Shown: positions 38,338-47,036 of the stretch, one piece after another
Layout: every line of letters starts with the position of its first letter
Numbering within the stretch: the stretch's first letter is position 1
Source of the DNA: Xanthomarina sp035306605
GTDB taxonomy: Bacteria; Bacteroidota; Bacteroidia; Flavobacteriales; Flavobacteriaceae
Length of the DNA stretch: 64,000 nucleotides
Assembly (NCBI GenBank): GCA_035306605.1
Contig: DATGNR010000033.1
Direction: 5' to 3' (one strand)
Made by a program: the position numbers and the translations under genes
The notes under the pieces: model-generated
What the model was told of the DNA's origin: nothing
The model's input: the letters and a program-made list of their open reading frames with translations, nothing else
The model's database searches: none

Positions 38338-38810
38338 TGGAAGAATGTATTATACATACGCCATTAGGTTATACCAAAATTACTGGAGATGAAAATGGTA
38401 TTTCATCTATTATCATATTAAATTCAGAGGAGAAAATCACGGAGATTCTTCCGACAGAACTAGAAGATTGCGCACAGCAACTAAAGGAGTATTTTGAAGG
38501 TAAGCGCACACATTTCGATTTACATTTAAATCCAGAAGGAACGACTTTCCAAAAGCAAGTTTGGAATGAATTAAAAACCATTCCCTATGGCAAAACCATT
38601 TCTTATCTTGAGCTTTCAAAACAACTAAACGATGTTAAAGCTATTCGAGCTGTAGCTAATGCCAATGGCAAAAACCCTTTATGGATTGTTATTCCTTGTC
38701 ATCGTGTTATGGGTAGCGATGGGAGTTTAACTGGATACGCCGGAGGTTTGCATAGAAAAAAATGGTTGTTGGACCACGAAAGCCCTAATAAGCAACAATC
38801 CTTATTTTAA
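38337..38810 (+). CDS. ogt: Methylated-DNA-protein-cysteine methyltransferase
   Basis: This is a 157-residue suicide repair protein that takes methyl groups from O6-methylguanine in DNA. The acceptor is Cys121 in IVIPCHRVMG, with the HTH-like recognition region IPYGKTISYLELSK and the Asn hinge in ANANGKNP. There is no Ada-type N-terminal regulator domain. It is co-translated with the CNNM-like gene through a TAATG overlap. Confidence 0.93.
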   Translation: MEECIIHTPLGYTKITGDENGISSIIILNSEEKITEILPTELEDCAQQLKEYFEGKRTHFDLHLNPEGTTFQKQVWNELKTIPYGKTISYLELSKQLNDVKAIRAVANANGKNPLWIVIPCHRVMGSDGSLTGYAGGLHRKKWLLDHESPNKQQSLF

Positions 38811-38885
38811 TTTTAGGTTGTAATTTACTTTGAAACCTAAAATGCGTCCAAAATATTTCTATCTTTATTATTAAAATTTACTTAA

Positions 38886-41297
38886 ATGAAATACTTCAAG
38901 TTTCTAGTTTCCTTAGTGGTGCTTATTGGCGTTTTTTTCGGCTTAAACACAAAATTTGGGTCGCTACCTGCCCTTGGTGATTTTTTAAATCCAGCCCAAG
39001 GAATTTGGCAAAATGAACAAACCGAATCTACCACTGGAAATATTAAAATAGAAGGACTTTCAGATAAGGTTACCGTGCATTACGATGAAAATCTAGTCCC
39101 ACATATTTTTGCACAAAACGACACGGATTTATACAAAGCACAAGGCTACATTACAGCCAAACATCGGCTTTGGCAAATGGATTTCCAAACCTTTGCAGCA
39201 GCCGGGAGGCTTTCGGAGATTATAGGTAGTAAGGCTCTGGACTACGACAGGGCTCAACGTAGAAAAGGCATGGGCTTTGGAGCAGAAAATGCCCTTGCAA
39301 AAATGAAAGCAGATGATCCGGAAATATTAGAATTACTTAAAGCCTATAGTGATGGTGTCAATAGCTACATACAATCTTTAAATCCAAAAGATTATCCAGT
39401 AGAATATAAATTACTAGGCTACAAGCCAGAATTCTGGTCGGTGGATAAAACAGCTTATCTACTCATGTACATGACGGATATGCTATGTAGCCGAGAAAAC
39501 GATCTAGAATTCACGAATGCGTTAAGGTTATTGGGAGCTGAAAGATTTGATCTGTTATATCCCGATTTTTTTGATGTAAACGATCCTATTATTCCAAAAG
39601 ATACCGATTGGAGTTATATAGATACCTTCATCACCGAAACGCCGCTAAGCGAAATCCCATTGGATACTATTTCAGAAACCATGGACAAACCTCATCCTAA
39701 CAATGGAAGTAATAACTGGGCTGTGTCTGGAAAGAAATCTTATTCAGGACATGCCATTCTTGCCAACGACCCTCATTTAGGGATTAATTTGCCTTCAATT
39801 TGGTTTGTGATGCAATTGGCTACCCCAGAACACAACTCTTATGGAGCAACTCTACCTGGAGCTATGGGAGTAGTTTCAGGCTTTAACACAGATATTGCTT
39901 GGGCCGAAACTAATGCTACAAGAGATGTAAAAGATTGGTATAAAATTGAATTTAAAGATAAGAATAGAACCCAGTACAAATACAATAACACTTGGAAAGA
40001 TGCTAGGTTAAGAGTTGAAGAAATTAAAATTCGTGGGAAAGAAACCTTTTTAGATTCAGTAATTTACACCCATCACGGTCCTGTAAGTTACGATCATACT
40101 TTTAAAGGTAATAGTCAAAAAGAAGGTTATGCCATGAAATGGATTGGACACATTGGCGGTAACAATCAAAGAACTTTAATCGACCTAAACTCCTCTAAAA
40201 ATTACGATGATTATTTAGCTGCGCTTCAACATTGGGTAGCTCCCGCACAAAATTTTGCCTTTGCTTCTACCTCAGGAGATATTGCTATTTGGATTCAAGG
40301 TTTATTTCCTAATAAATGGCAAGGTCAAGGTAAATTCTTAATGGATGGAAGTAATCCAAATCACGACTGGCAAAGCTTTATTCCAAAAAAGCACAATGCT
40401 TTTTCAAAAAATCCAGAACGAGGATTTATTAGTTCTGCCAATCAACATCCTGTAGATTCATCGTATCCATTTTATGTATTTAACGATGGTTATGAAACAT
40501 ATAGAAACCGCGTGATTAACGATTTTTTCAATTCAAAAGAAACCTTTAGCATCCAAGATTTTAAAGATTTACAGAACAATAATTACAATTTGAAAGCTTC
40601 AGAATTATTGCCATATATGCTAGAACACATGGATACTTCTAGCTTAAACCAGGAAGAGCAAAATGTTTTAAAATTAATTAAAGACTGGGATTATAATAGT
40701 GATATTGACAAAATAGCACCAAGTATCTGGGATTTATGGTGGAAAAAACTATACCCAATAACTTGGGACGAATTTGAAGATGAAAACGTGGCCTATACCA
40801 AACCATTTATTTATCAAACCATATACATGCTTAAAAACCACCCTGAGGATGACTTTATGGATATTCTGGCAACCCCTGAAAAAGAAACTTCTAAAGATTT
40901 ATTTTTAATAACTTTTAAAGAAACTGTTAAAGAGCTTAGTGCGTGGAAAAAAACCCATGGAGATTATAATTGGCAAGCTTATAAAGGTGCCTATGTTGGG
41001 CATTTATTACAAGGATTACCGGCCTTTTCAAGATTTGACTTACCCATTGGTGGCGACAGAAACACCGTAAATGCAGCAGATACAAATCATGGTCCATCTT
41101 GGCGAATGATTGTTGAAATGAGCACACCTCCAAAAGCCTATGGTATTTATCCCGGTGGACAATCTGGAAATCCAGGCAGTAAATATTACGATAATTTTAT
41201 AGATCGTTGGGCCGTTGGCGAGTATTTTGAAGCGCTTTTTATTCAAGACCAAAATACTACGGAAGGTATTATTTCTACCCAAACTTTAACTCCATAA
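38886..41297 (+). CDS. Penicillin acylase-family (Ntn) hydrolase
   Basis: This is an 803-residue exported Ntn-hydrolase. A signal or anchor segment is at residues 5-22 (FKFLVSLVVLIGVFFG). The alpha part has VTVHYDENLVPHIFAQN and DLYKAQGYITAKHRLWQMD. The autocleavage site is Gly-Ser275 in NNGSNNWAVSG, after which Ser275 would become the N-terminal nucleophile of the beta chain. Relatives cleave beta-lactam side chains or N-acyl-homoserine lactones. The substrate cannot be told from the sequence. It is followed after 2 bases by a small membrane protein gene. Confidence 0.9.
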   Translation: MKYFKFLVSLVVLIGVFFGLNTKFGSLPALGDFLNPAQGIWQNEQTESTTGNIKIEGLSDKVTVHYDENLVPHIFAQNDTDLYKAQGYITAKHRLWQMDFQTFAAAGRLSEIIGSKALDYDRAQRRKGMGFGAENALAKMKADDPEILELLKAYSDGVNSYIQSLNPKDYPVEYKLLGYKPEFWSVDKTAYLLMYMTDMLCSRENDLEFTNALRLLGAERFDLLYPDFFDVNDPIIPKDTDWSYIDTFITETPLSEIPLDTISETMDKPHPNNGSNNWAVSGKKSYSGHAILANDPHLGINLPSIWFVMQLATPEHNSYGATLPGAMGVVSGFNTDIAWAETNATRDVKDWYKIEFKDKNRTQYKYNNTWKDARLRVEEIKIRGKETFLDSVIYTHHGPVSYDHTFKGNSQKEGYAMKWIGHIGGNNQRTLIDLNSSKNYDDYLAALQHWVAPAQNFAFASTSGDIAIWIQGLFPNKWQGQGKFLMDGSNPNHDWQSFIPKKHNAFSKNPERGFISSANQHPVDSSYPFYVFNDGYETYRNRVINDFFNSKETFSIQDFKDLQNNNYNLKASELLPYMLEHMDTSSLNQEEQNVLKLIKDWDYNSDIDKIAPSIWDLWWKKLYPITWDEFEDENVAYTKPFIYQTIYMLKNHPEDDFMDILATPEKETSKDLFLITFKETVKELSAWKKTHGDYNWQAYKGAYVGHLLQGLPAFSRFDLPIGGDRNTVNAADTNHGPSWRMIVEMSTPPKAYGIYPGGQSGNPGSKYYDNFIDRWAVGEYFEALFIQDQNTTEGIISTQTLTP

Positions 41298-41299
41298 TT

Positions 41300-41656
41300 A
41301 TGACTAAAAACATCATTAATTTTATAGCCACCATTTTAATTGCACTTGTTCTTTCCCAGTTTTTACCTTGGTGGTCCGTTATGGTAACTGCATTTGCAAC
41401 AAGTATGTTTTTTAGTTTAAAACGAGCTTCTGTTTTTGTAGTTCCCTTTTTGGCAATCACTCTTTTTTGGATAAGCTATAGCTTTTGGCTCAGTAGTGCC
41501 AACGATTTTATTTTAGCTAAAAAGATGGCCATATTATTGCCTTTAAACGGAAATGCCTATTTACTCATATTCATTACCGGAATTATTGGAGGCTTTGCAG
41601 CAGGAATTGCTGGAATATTTGGAAAACAATGTGTAGCTTTATTAACAAAGTCTTAA
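41300..41656 (+). CDS. Small integral membrane protein of unknown function
   Basis: This is a 118-residue protein with three to four predicted helices: about residues 4-26, 29-50, 49-66 and 86-112 (LLIFITGIIGGFAAGIAGIFG). I do not recognise the family. It lies 2 bases after the acylase gene and 11 before the exonuclease gene, so all three may form one unit. Confidence 0.7.
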   Translation: MTKNIINFIATILIALVLSQFLPWWSVMVTAFATSMFFSLKRASVFVVPFLAITLFWISYSFWLSSANDFILAKKMAILLPLNGNAYLLIFITGIIGGFAAGIAGIFGKQCVALLTKS

Positions 41657-41667
41657 ATTCTAATTAG

Positions 41668-42381
41668 ATGATTGATAAATTAAATCTCGAAAACATTCTC
41701 TTTTTGGATATAGAAACAGTTCCAGAAACTCAATATTTTTCAGATTTAGATGAAACCAAACAAGGTCTTTGGGAGCATAAAACTCAATACCAAAGAAAAG
41801 ATGAATTCACTGCTGAAGAATTTTATGACCGAGCAGGTATTTGGGCGGAATTTGGAAAAATAGTTTGTATTTCTGTCGGTTATTTTAAAAATCAAGGAGA
41901 CCTTAGAAATTTTAGGGTAACATCCTTTTATGGCGAAGAACCTGAAATTCTAAAAAACTTCAAAAACCTTCTAAATTCACATTTCAATCAGACCAAACAT
42001 TTGTTATGCGCTCATAATGGCAAGGAATTCGACTTTCCTTATATAGCTAGACGCATGATTATTCACAATATTGAATTGCCTTATAAATTAAATCTCTTTG
42101 GAAAAAAACCATGGGAAGTTCCACATTTAGACACCTTGGAATTATGGAAATTTGGCGATTACAAGCACTACACTTCCTTAAAATTACTTACCAATATTTT
42201 AGGCATTCCTTCACCAAAAGACGATATCGATGGCAGTGAAGTTTATCGTGTGTATTACGAAGAAAAAGAAATAGATAGAATTATAACTTACTGCGAAAAA
42301 GACACCATTGCTGTGGCTCAAATATTCTTAAGACTTAGAGGTGATGAGTTACTTCATGACAATGAAATTATTCATATTTAA
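41668..42381 (+). CDS. 3'-5' exonuclease, RNase H-like fold
   Basis: This is a 237-residue DEDD-type exonuclease. FLDIETVPE is Exo I, HNGKEFDFPYIARRM is Exo II and YCEKDTIAVAQIFLR is Exo III. It matches the predicted PolB-like exonuclease group found as a single-domain protein in this phylum. It probably works in DNA or RNA trimming; its pathway is unknown. A perfect terminator hairpin lies downstream. Confidence 0.88.
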   Translation: MIDKLNLENILFLDIETVPETQYFSDLDETKQGLWEHKTQYQRKDEFTAEEFYDRAGIWAEFGKIVCISVGYFKNQGDLRNFRVTSFYGEEPEILKNFKNLLNSHFNQTKHLLCAHNGKEFDFPYIARRMIIHNIELPYKLNLFGKKPWEVPHLDTLELWKFGDYKHYTSLKLLTNILGIPSPKDDIDGSEVYRVYYEEKEIDRIITYCEKDTIAVAQIFLRLRGDELLHDNEIIHI

Positions 42382-42422
42382 TACTTTATAAAGTCTTCTT
42401 TCTTGAGTTTTAATAATTAAAA

Positions 42423-42448
42423 AAGTCCAGAGTTTTCACTCTGGACTT
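42423..42448. terminator. Bidirectional terminator
   Basis: AAGTCCAGAGT and ACTCTGGACTT form a perfect 11-bp stem with loop TTTC, between the exonuclease and M43 peptidase genes, which converge. A-rich and T-rich flanks are present on each side. Confidence 0.88.
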
Positions 42449-42472
42449 CTTATTTTCAATAGATTGTTTCAA

Positions 42473-44695
42473 CTATTGTTTAATAAATTTCTTAGTCATA
42501 ATTTCTTCACCATCATTTACTTCTATAAAGTACATGCCAGTTTTTAAGCTGCTCACGTTTATTTCTTTAATAGAATTTCCGGTAAGTACTACCTGACCAA
42601 TCATATTAATAATTCTAAAAGTTCCTGCCGTATTTCCTGGTAATTTCACATTCAATACAGTTCCTTTAACTGGGTTTGGGTATAAAAGGAAATCTTCTTC
42701 AGAAGTAAAACCATCATTTGTATCTACAGTTTTAATAGCTTCTATGGAATTTCCTAATCCTTTAGATCCAGAACCAATACCTCTAATAATTACTTTATCT
42801 ATATAAATATAGTCGCTATTATTACTTGCATCGCATTGAAATCTAAATTGAGAATTGCTACCAAAATTATATTGAGAAGCATCTAGCGTGACAGTTGCCG
42901 TATAGAAGGTGTTGTTATTAAAATTAACTCCACTTGCATAGCTTGCCACTGTAGACCAACTAGAACCATTATAGAAACGTAACCAGAAATCTTCGTTAGT
43001 TTCCATACTGTAAGCATAAAAATAAAACTCAACTTCCACTTGGTTATAAGCTGATAAGTTAAAAGATGGAGAGGTCATTGCTGAAGCTGTTCCAGAATTA
43101 TCTCTTAATTGAATAGAATAATTTCCTTCATAAGAACGAGAACCTGAGTAACGAGCACAATCGCTTCCTCCATCAGACCATCCATCCCAACCAGACTCAA
43201 AGTAACCTTCGTGAAGCACATCCGTACCACCAGTTGAACAAGGTGAACATGACGAACCACCACAATCTATTCCTGTTTCATCTCCATTTTGAATACCATC
43301 AGAACATGTTGGTGTTGGCGCACTTCCTACACAGAAATTAGTCGCTTCCGATTTACCAAATGATCCTCCTGAAGCCAGAACTCCAGTTGCTCCTGTTACG
43401 GAATAGTTACCATTACCATAAGAACAGCAAATACCATCTCCATAGGTATCGGTAATTGTAAATGTATAGCATCCATCAGCTAAACATAAGGTTTCCGAAA
43501 TAGTAGACCCACCAGATTGAGAACCATAAGTTCCACCCGAGGCCACTGTGGTACCACTTGCATTTTTAAGAGACCAAGCCGTTTCTGCTGGATAATTATC
43601 GAATTTTATAGAAAGAATTACTTCGTTTTCTGAACATGATGTTTGACAAGGTTCGCAAGAAGAACCACCACAGTCAACACCTGTTTCGTCGCCGTTTTGT
43701 ACGCCATCAGAACAAGTAGGAGTACTACCTCCTCCATCGCATTTTGTTGAAGCTCCCAAACTAGCTCTTGCACCGCCCGGTAGCAAAACTGCGCGCATTC
43801 TGTTTTTTTGTCCTACAGTATACAAATTCATACAGGCATCATCACTATAATCCATATAGTTTTGAACCATATCAGTAGTTCCGCAAGATACATGTCCTGT
43901 AGCACAACCGTAGTTTGCTGCATCTGATGTTGGTGTATCACTTACAAAATCATCCACTGAGCATCCACCATCACCCCAAATATGACGTAGGTTTAAAAAG
44001 TGACCTACCTCATGGGTTGTTGTTCTACCTAAATTGAAAGGTGAGGATAAATAAAATCCTGAGCCACCATTTTTACTTCCAAAATAATTTGGGCCAATAA
44101 CCACGCCATCAGTTGCTGCACTACCTCCAGGAAATTGAGCATAACCTAAAATTCCACCCCCAATATTACATACCCACATATTTAAATACTGCGACGTATT
44201 CCATGGGTCAACTCCACCTTGCGAAGATTTTTTCATGGCATCATTGGTTCCCCAAGATGTTTTAGACGAAGATTTTCTTGTAATTCCATTAGTAGGATTC
44301 CCATTAGGATCTACTGTTGCCATACAAAACTGGATTTGCGTATCCGCAGCCTGAGACCAGGTATTATTAGCATCCGAATTCATTCTTCTGAAATCGTCAT
44401 TCAACACTTGGATTTGAGATAAGATTTGTGCATCACTAATATTCTCATTAGAATTGCTGTAAATAACATGAACAACTACAGGAATTGTAATGATAGAACC
44501 ATCAATTCTTGATTGCTCCATGTTTTCAATCTTGTTTTGTGTGTAAGACTCAATTTGGGCCATTCGTTGTGCAAGACCTGGGTCTTGTTGCATTCGGTAC
44601 TCTAGGTTTTCCATGGAGGCACAATTTCGCTCTTGAGCAAAACTGCTTCCAATTACAAGAAAACAAACAATTAATAATAAAATAATGTTTTTCAT
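42473..44695 (-). CDS. Secreted M43 (pappalysin-type) metallopeptidase with T9SS sorting domain
   Basis: This is a 740-residue extracellular zinc protease. It has a signal peptide (IILLLIVCFLVIGSSFA), a propeptide, and the catalytic HEVGHFLNLRH (HExxHxxGxxH form) followed by the Met-turn region VQNYMDYSDDACM. Two copies of a Cys-rich unit, CSDGVQNGDETGVDCGG and CSDGIQNGDETGIDCGG, each ending in SC..PC, flank a domain with DNYPAETAWSL. A carbohydrate-binding-like beta domain comes next, and the T9SS C-terminal domain begins with LLYPNPVKG. It probably cleaves extracellular protein. The divergent ABC ATPase gene starts 166 bases away. Confidence 0.92.
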   Translation of the reverse strand: MKNIILLLIVCFLVIGSSFAQERNCASMENLEYRMQQDPGLAQRMAQIESYTQNKIENMEQSRIDGSIITIPVVVHVIYSNSNENISDAQILSQIQVLNDDFRRMNSDANNTWSQAADTQIQFCMATVDPNGNPTNGITRKSSSKTSWGTNDAMKKSSQGGVDPWNTSQYLNMWVCNIGGGILGYAQFPGGSAATDGVVIGPNYFGSKNGGSGFYLSSPFNLGRTTTHEVGHFLNLRHIWGDGGCSVDDFVSDTPTSDAANYGCATGHVSCGTTDMVQNYMDYSDDACMNLYTVGQKNRMRAVLLPGGARASLGASTKCDGGGSTPTCSDGVQNGDETGVDCGGSSCEPCQTSCSENEVILSIKFDNYPAETAWSLKNASGTTVASGGTYGSQSGGSTISETLCLADGCYTFTITDTYGDGICCSYGNGNYSVTGATGVLASGGSFGKSEATNFCVGSAPTPTCSDGIQNGDETGIDCGGSSCSPCSTGGTDVLHEGYFESGWDGWSDGGSDCARYSGSRSYEGNYSIQLRDNSGTASAMTSPSFNLSAYNQVEVEFYFYAYSMETNEDFWLRFYNGSSWSTVASYASGVNFNNNTFYTATVTLDASQYNFGSNSQFRFQCDASNNSDYIYIDKVIIRGIGSGSKGLGNSIEAIKTVDTNDGFTSEEDFLLYPNPVKGTVLNVKLPGNTAGTFRIINMIGQVVLTGNSIKEINVSSLKTGMYFIEVNDGEEIMTKKFIKQ
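43235..43310 (-). repeat. Second Cys-rich unit of the M43 peptidase
   Basis: This codes for CSDGIQNGDETGIDCGG followed by SSCSPC, nearly identical to the first unit at about 43650-43725. Such NGDETG units are common linkers in T9SS-secreted proteins. Confidence 0.7.
43650..43725 (-). repeat. First Cys-rich unit of the M43 peptidase
   Basis: This codes for CSDGVQNGDETGVDCGG followed by SSCEPC. It has four Cys in a fixed pattern, likely as two disulphides, and separates the protease domain from the following beta domain. Confidence 0.7.
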
Positions 44696-44815
44696 GAGTT
44701 TTGTTTAATTATTTTGGTGTTTATTTATAAAAATCTCATGAATGTAGATTTTTTTTGCGAATCTGTGAATGTTTATTTTTCTTTTTCGATTAAAAACACT
44801 TCAAAAGGAATATAA

Positions 44816-44832
44816 TTACGGTAAAACCGTAA
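44816..44832. promoter_or_regulatory. 17-bp palindrome TTACGGTAAAACCGTAA
   Basis: Perfect 7-bp arms TTACGGT and ACCGTAA lie around AAA, 30 bases upstream of the ABC ATPase gene and covering its expected -33 region. This position fits a repressor operator. Confidence 0.5.
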
Positions 44833-44850
44833 ATGAAAATAGAAAATAGT

Positions 44851-44858
44851 TAATTTTA
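44851..44858 (+). promoter_or_regulatory. Near-consensus -7 element at the ABC ATPase start
   Basis: TAATTTTA differs from TAnnTTTG only in the last base. It ends 3 bases before the ATG at 44862, suggesting a very short or absent 5' leader. Confidence 0.35.
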
Positions 44859-44861
44859 CAT

Positions 44862-46553
44862 ATGCCGAAATCTCATTTACTTAGCATTAAAAATATTTCT
44901 ATTTCTTTCCTATCTAATAAGATAGAGAAAGAAATAATCCGTGATATTTCCTTTCATCTAAATTCCAATGAAATACTTGGCATAGTTGGGGAGTCTGGAT
45001 CAGGAAAATCAGTATCTTCCCTAGCCATACTTGGCTTGCTTCCTAAACGTATTTCAAAAATAACCCAAGGAAGCATTTTGTTTGAAGGCCAGGATTTAAC
45101 CAAAATAACATCCAAAGAATTTCAGAACATTAGAGGTAACGAGATTGCCATGATATTTCAAGAACCTATGAGTTCTTTAAACCCTTCCATGACTTGTGGC
45201 AAACAGGTACAGGAAATTATATTACAACACATAAATCTTTCTAAAAAACAAGCTCAAACAGAAACTTTAGAGCTTTTTGAAAAAGTAAAACTCCCAAACC
45301 CTAATCGGGTTTATAAGGCCTATCCGCATGAAATTTCAGGAGGACAAAAGCAACGGGTAATGATTGCCATGGCTATAGCTTGTAAACCTAAAATACTAAT
45401 TGCAGATGAACCTACCACTGCTTTAGATGTAACTGTTCAAAAAGAAATTATTCTTCTTTTAAAGCAGTTGCAAGCTGAACAGAATATGAGCATTATTTTC
45501 ATTTCCCATGATTTATCTATCGTATCTGAAATTTCAGATAGAATTTTGGTGATGTACCAAGGAGATATCGTGGAACAGGGGCCCGTGGAACAAATTTTTA
45601 AAAATCCGGAACACACGTATACAAAAGCTTTGATCAACTCTAAACCCTCTTTAGACGTAAGATTAAAAAGACTGCCCACTATCAAGGATTTTATGAATAA
45701 AACGACGGATAGAAGCATTGTTTCCAATGAAGATAGAAAAGAGTTTCACGATAATATTTATTCTAAAGCACCATTATTAGAAGTTATTAATTTAGAAAAA
45801 ACCTATATCTCAAAATCTGGTTGGTTTTCTAAAGCAGAAAGCTTTAAAGCTGTAAATCAAGTAAGTTTTAAGTTATATGAAGGAGAAACCCTAGGTTTAG
45901 TTGGCGAATCTGGTTGCGGAAAATCGACACTAGCAAATGCCATTCTACTTCTTGACCAAGCTACCTCTGGCTCCATTTTATATGAAGGAAAGGATATCAC
46001 CAAACTATCTAAAAGCGACACCAGGAAGCTACGTAAAGACATTCAAATTATTTTTCAAGATCCTTACGCTTCTTTAAACCCGCGCATTCCAGTTGGAAGA
46101 GCTATTATGGAACCTATGAAAGTTCACGGAATTGGAGCTTCCGATAAAGAAAGAAAAGAATTGGTTTTAGATTTACTAGAAAAAGTTGGCCTAGACAACT
46201 CGTTTTTTAACAGGTATCCACATGAGTTTTCTGGGGGTCAAAGACAACGAATTGGAATTGCAAGGGCTATTTCTTTACAGCCTAAATTAATTATTTGCGA
46301 TGAATCCGTTTCAGCTTTAGATATTTCGGTGCAAGCACAAGTACTTAATCTACTAAATGATTTAAAAGAGAATTTTGAATTTACTTATATTTTTATTTCA
46401 CACGACTTAGCTGTTGTAAAATATATGTCCGATCAATTGATTGTAATGAATCAAGGACAAATTGAAGAAATGGATGATGCAGATATTATCTATAATAGTC
46501 CGAAGAAAGACTATACTAAAAAATTAATTCATGCTATCCCAAAGGGATTATAG
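44862..46553 (+). CDS. Two-domain peptide/nickel-type ABC ATPase
   Basis: This is a 563-residue cytoplasmic ATPase with two complete nucleotide-binding domains in one chain, as in YejF or GsiA. Domain 1 has Walker A GESGSGKS, signature ISGGQKQR and Walker B ILIADEP. Domain 2 starts near residue 310 with GESGCGKS, FSGGQRQR and LIICDES. In the OppD/OppF family such proteins power import of peptides or similar solutes. No permease or binding protein gene is adjacent, so partners must lie elsewhere. The stop codon lies inside the terminator stem. Confidence 0.9.
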   Translation: MPKSHLLSIKNISISFLSNKIEKEIIRDISFHLNSNEILGIVGESGSGKSVSSLAILGLLPKRISKITQGSILFEGQDLTKITSKEFQNIRGNEIAMIFQEPMSSLNPSMTCGKQVQEIILQHINLSKKQAQTETLELFEKVKLPNPNRVYKAYPHEISGGQKQRVMIAMAIACKPKILIADEPTTALDVTVQKEIILLLKQLQAEQNMSIIFISHDLSIVSEISDRILVMYQGDIVEQGPVEQIFKNPEHTYTKALINSKPSLDVRLKRLPTIKDFMNKTTDRSIVSNEDRKEFHDNIYSKAPLLEVINLEKTYISKSGWFSKAESFKAVNQVSFKLYEGETLGLVGESGCGKSTLANAILLLDQATSGSILYEGKDITKLSKSDTRKLRKDIQIIFQDPYASLNPRIPVGRAIMEPMKVHGIGASDKERKELVLDLLEKVGLDNSFFNRYPHEFSGGQRQRIGIARAISLQPKLIICDESVSALDISVQAQVLNLLNDLKENFEFTYIFISHDLAVVKYMSDQLIVMNQGQIEEMDDADIIYNSPKKDYTKKLIHAIPKGL

Positions 46554-46567
46554 CATGAATATCTTTT
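46527..46567 (+). terminator. Terminator overlapping the ABC ATPase stop codon
   Basis: ATTCATGCTAT and ATAGCATGAAT pair (11 bp) with an inner CCC/GGG around AAA, then ATCTTTTTAG. The left arm codes for the last residues and the TAG stop at 46551 is in the right arm. Confidence 0.8.
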
Positions 46568-46676
46568 TAGTTAAATACATTAAACTTTTAATAAAGCGTC
46601 CAGTATTTTGCACACTAGAGTAAAGTTTACTCTCGTAATTTGTAGGTTGTTCAGGTAGATTTGGGGCAAAATTCAT
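46548..46676 (-). CDS. Possible 42-aa small protein (weak)
   Basis: A 42-residue frame on the minus strand starts MNFAPNLPEQPTNYESKL and ends YLTKKIFML. Its first codons lie on one copy of the repeated TTTGCCCCAAATCTA sequence, and two hairpins carrying the same sequence lie upstream. It runs against the terminator and the 3' end of the ABC gene. There is no clear ribosome site and no homologue I recognise. It may be chance or a relic. Confidence 0.2.
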   Translation of the reverse strand: MNFAPNLPEQPTNYESKLYSSVQNTGRFIKSLMYLTKKIFML

Positions 46677-46772
46677 AATAATTAAATTTTTGGTAGATTT
46701 GGGATCTACTCTCTTTTAATCTTGAATTTATAATAGATTTGGGGCAAATTATAAATTCAAGATTTCCAAGAG
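46654..46772. other. Hairpin cluster with three copies of TAGATTTGGG
   Basis: TAGATTTGGGGCAAA is at 46656-46670, TAGATTTGGG at 46694-46703 and TAGATTTGGGGCAAA at 46734-46748. The second copy is in a hairpin with GTAGAT/ATCTAC arms (46693-46709). The third is in the loop and inner stem edge of a hairpin whose 17-bp arms (46718-46734 and 46748-46764) are perfect, extended by CTCTT/AAGAG to 46711-46772. No T-run follows. It may be a structured RNA or a repeated element. Confidence 0.5.
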
Positions 46773-46944
46773 TTAGGTTAATTAGTTACTTTGATTTGGT
46801 TTCGCTAATATCATAAAATTTTTAACATATTTAGTCTAAATGCATAATAAATCGTTGAAATGCACTAAATTTTAACATTTTAAATATAATAATGCGTTTT
46901 TACCTACAAAAACTAAAAAGCAGTCTATAACATAAAAACCAAAA

Positions 46945-46994
46945 AGCCACAATTCTACAAATATTTGAATTTAAATATTTATCGAATTGCGGCT
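46945..46994. terminator. Terminator between the ABC ATPase and CoA-transferase genes
   Basis: AGCC and CAATTC pair with GAATTG and GGCT with one A/C mismatch, followed by CATTTTTT on the plus strand and GGTTTTTA on the minus strand. It would end minus-strand transcription of the CoA-transferase genes. Confidence 0.6.
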
Positions 46995-47036
46995 CATTTT
47001 TTATGTAAAAAAATCCTGATGCTACACTTGAATCTT

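Noticed and set aside
46555..46623. A 22-codon frame after the ABC ATPase gene.
   Set aside because: It begins inside the terminator stem and has no signs of coding.
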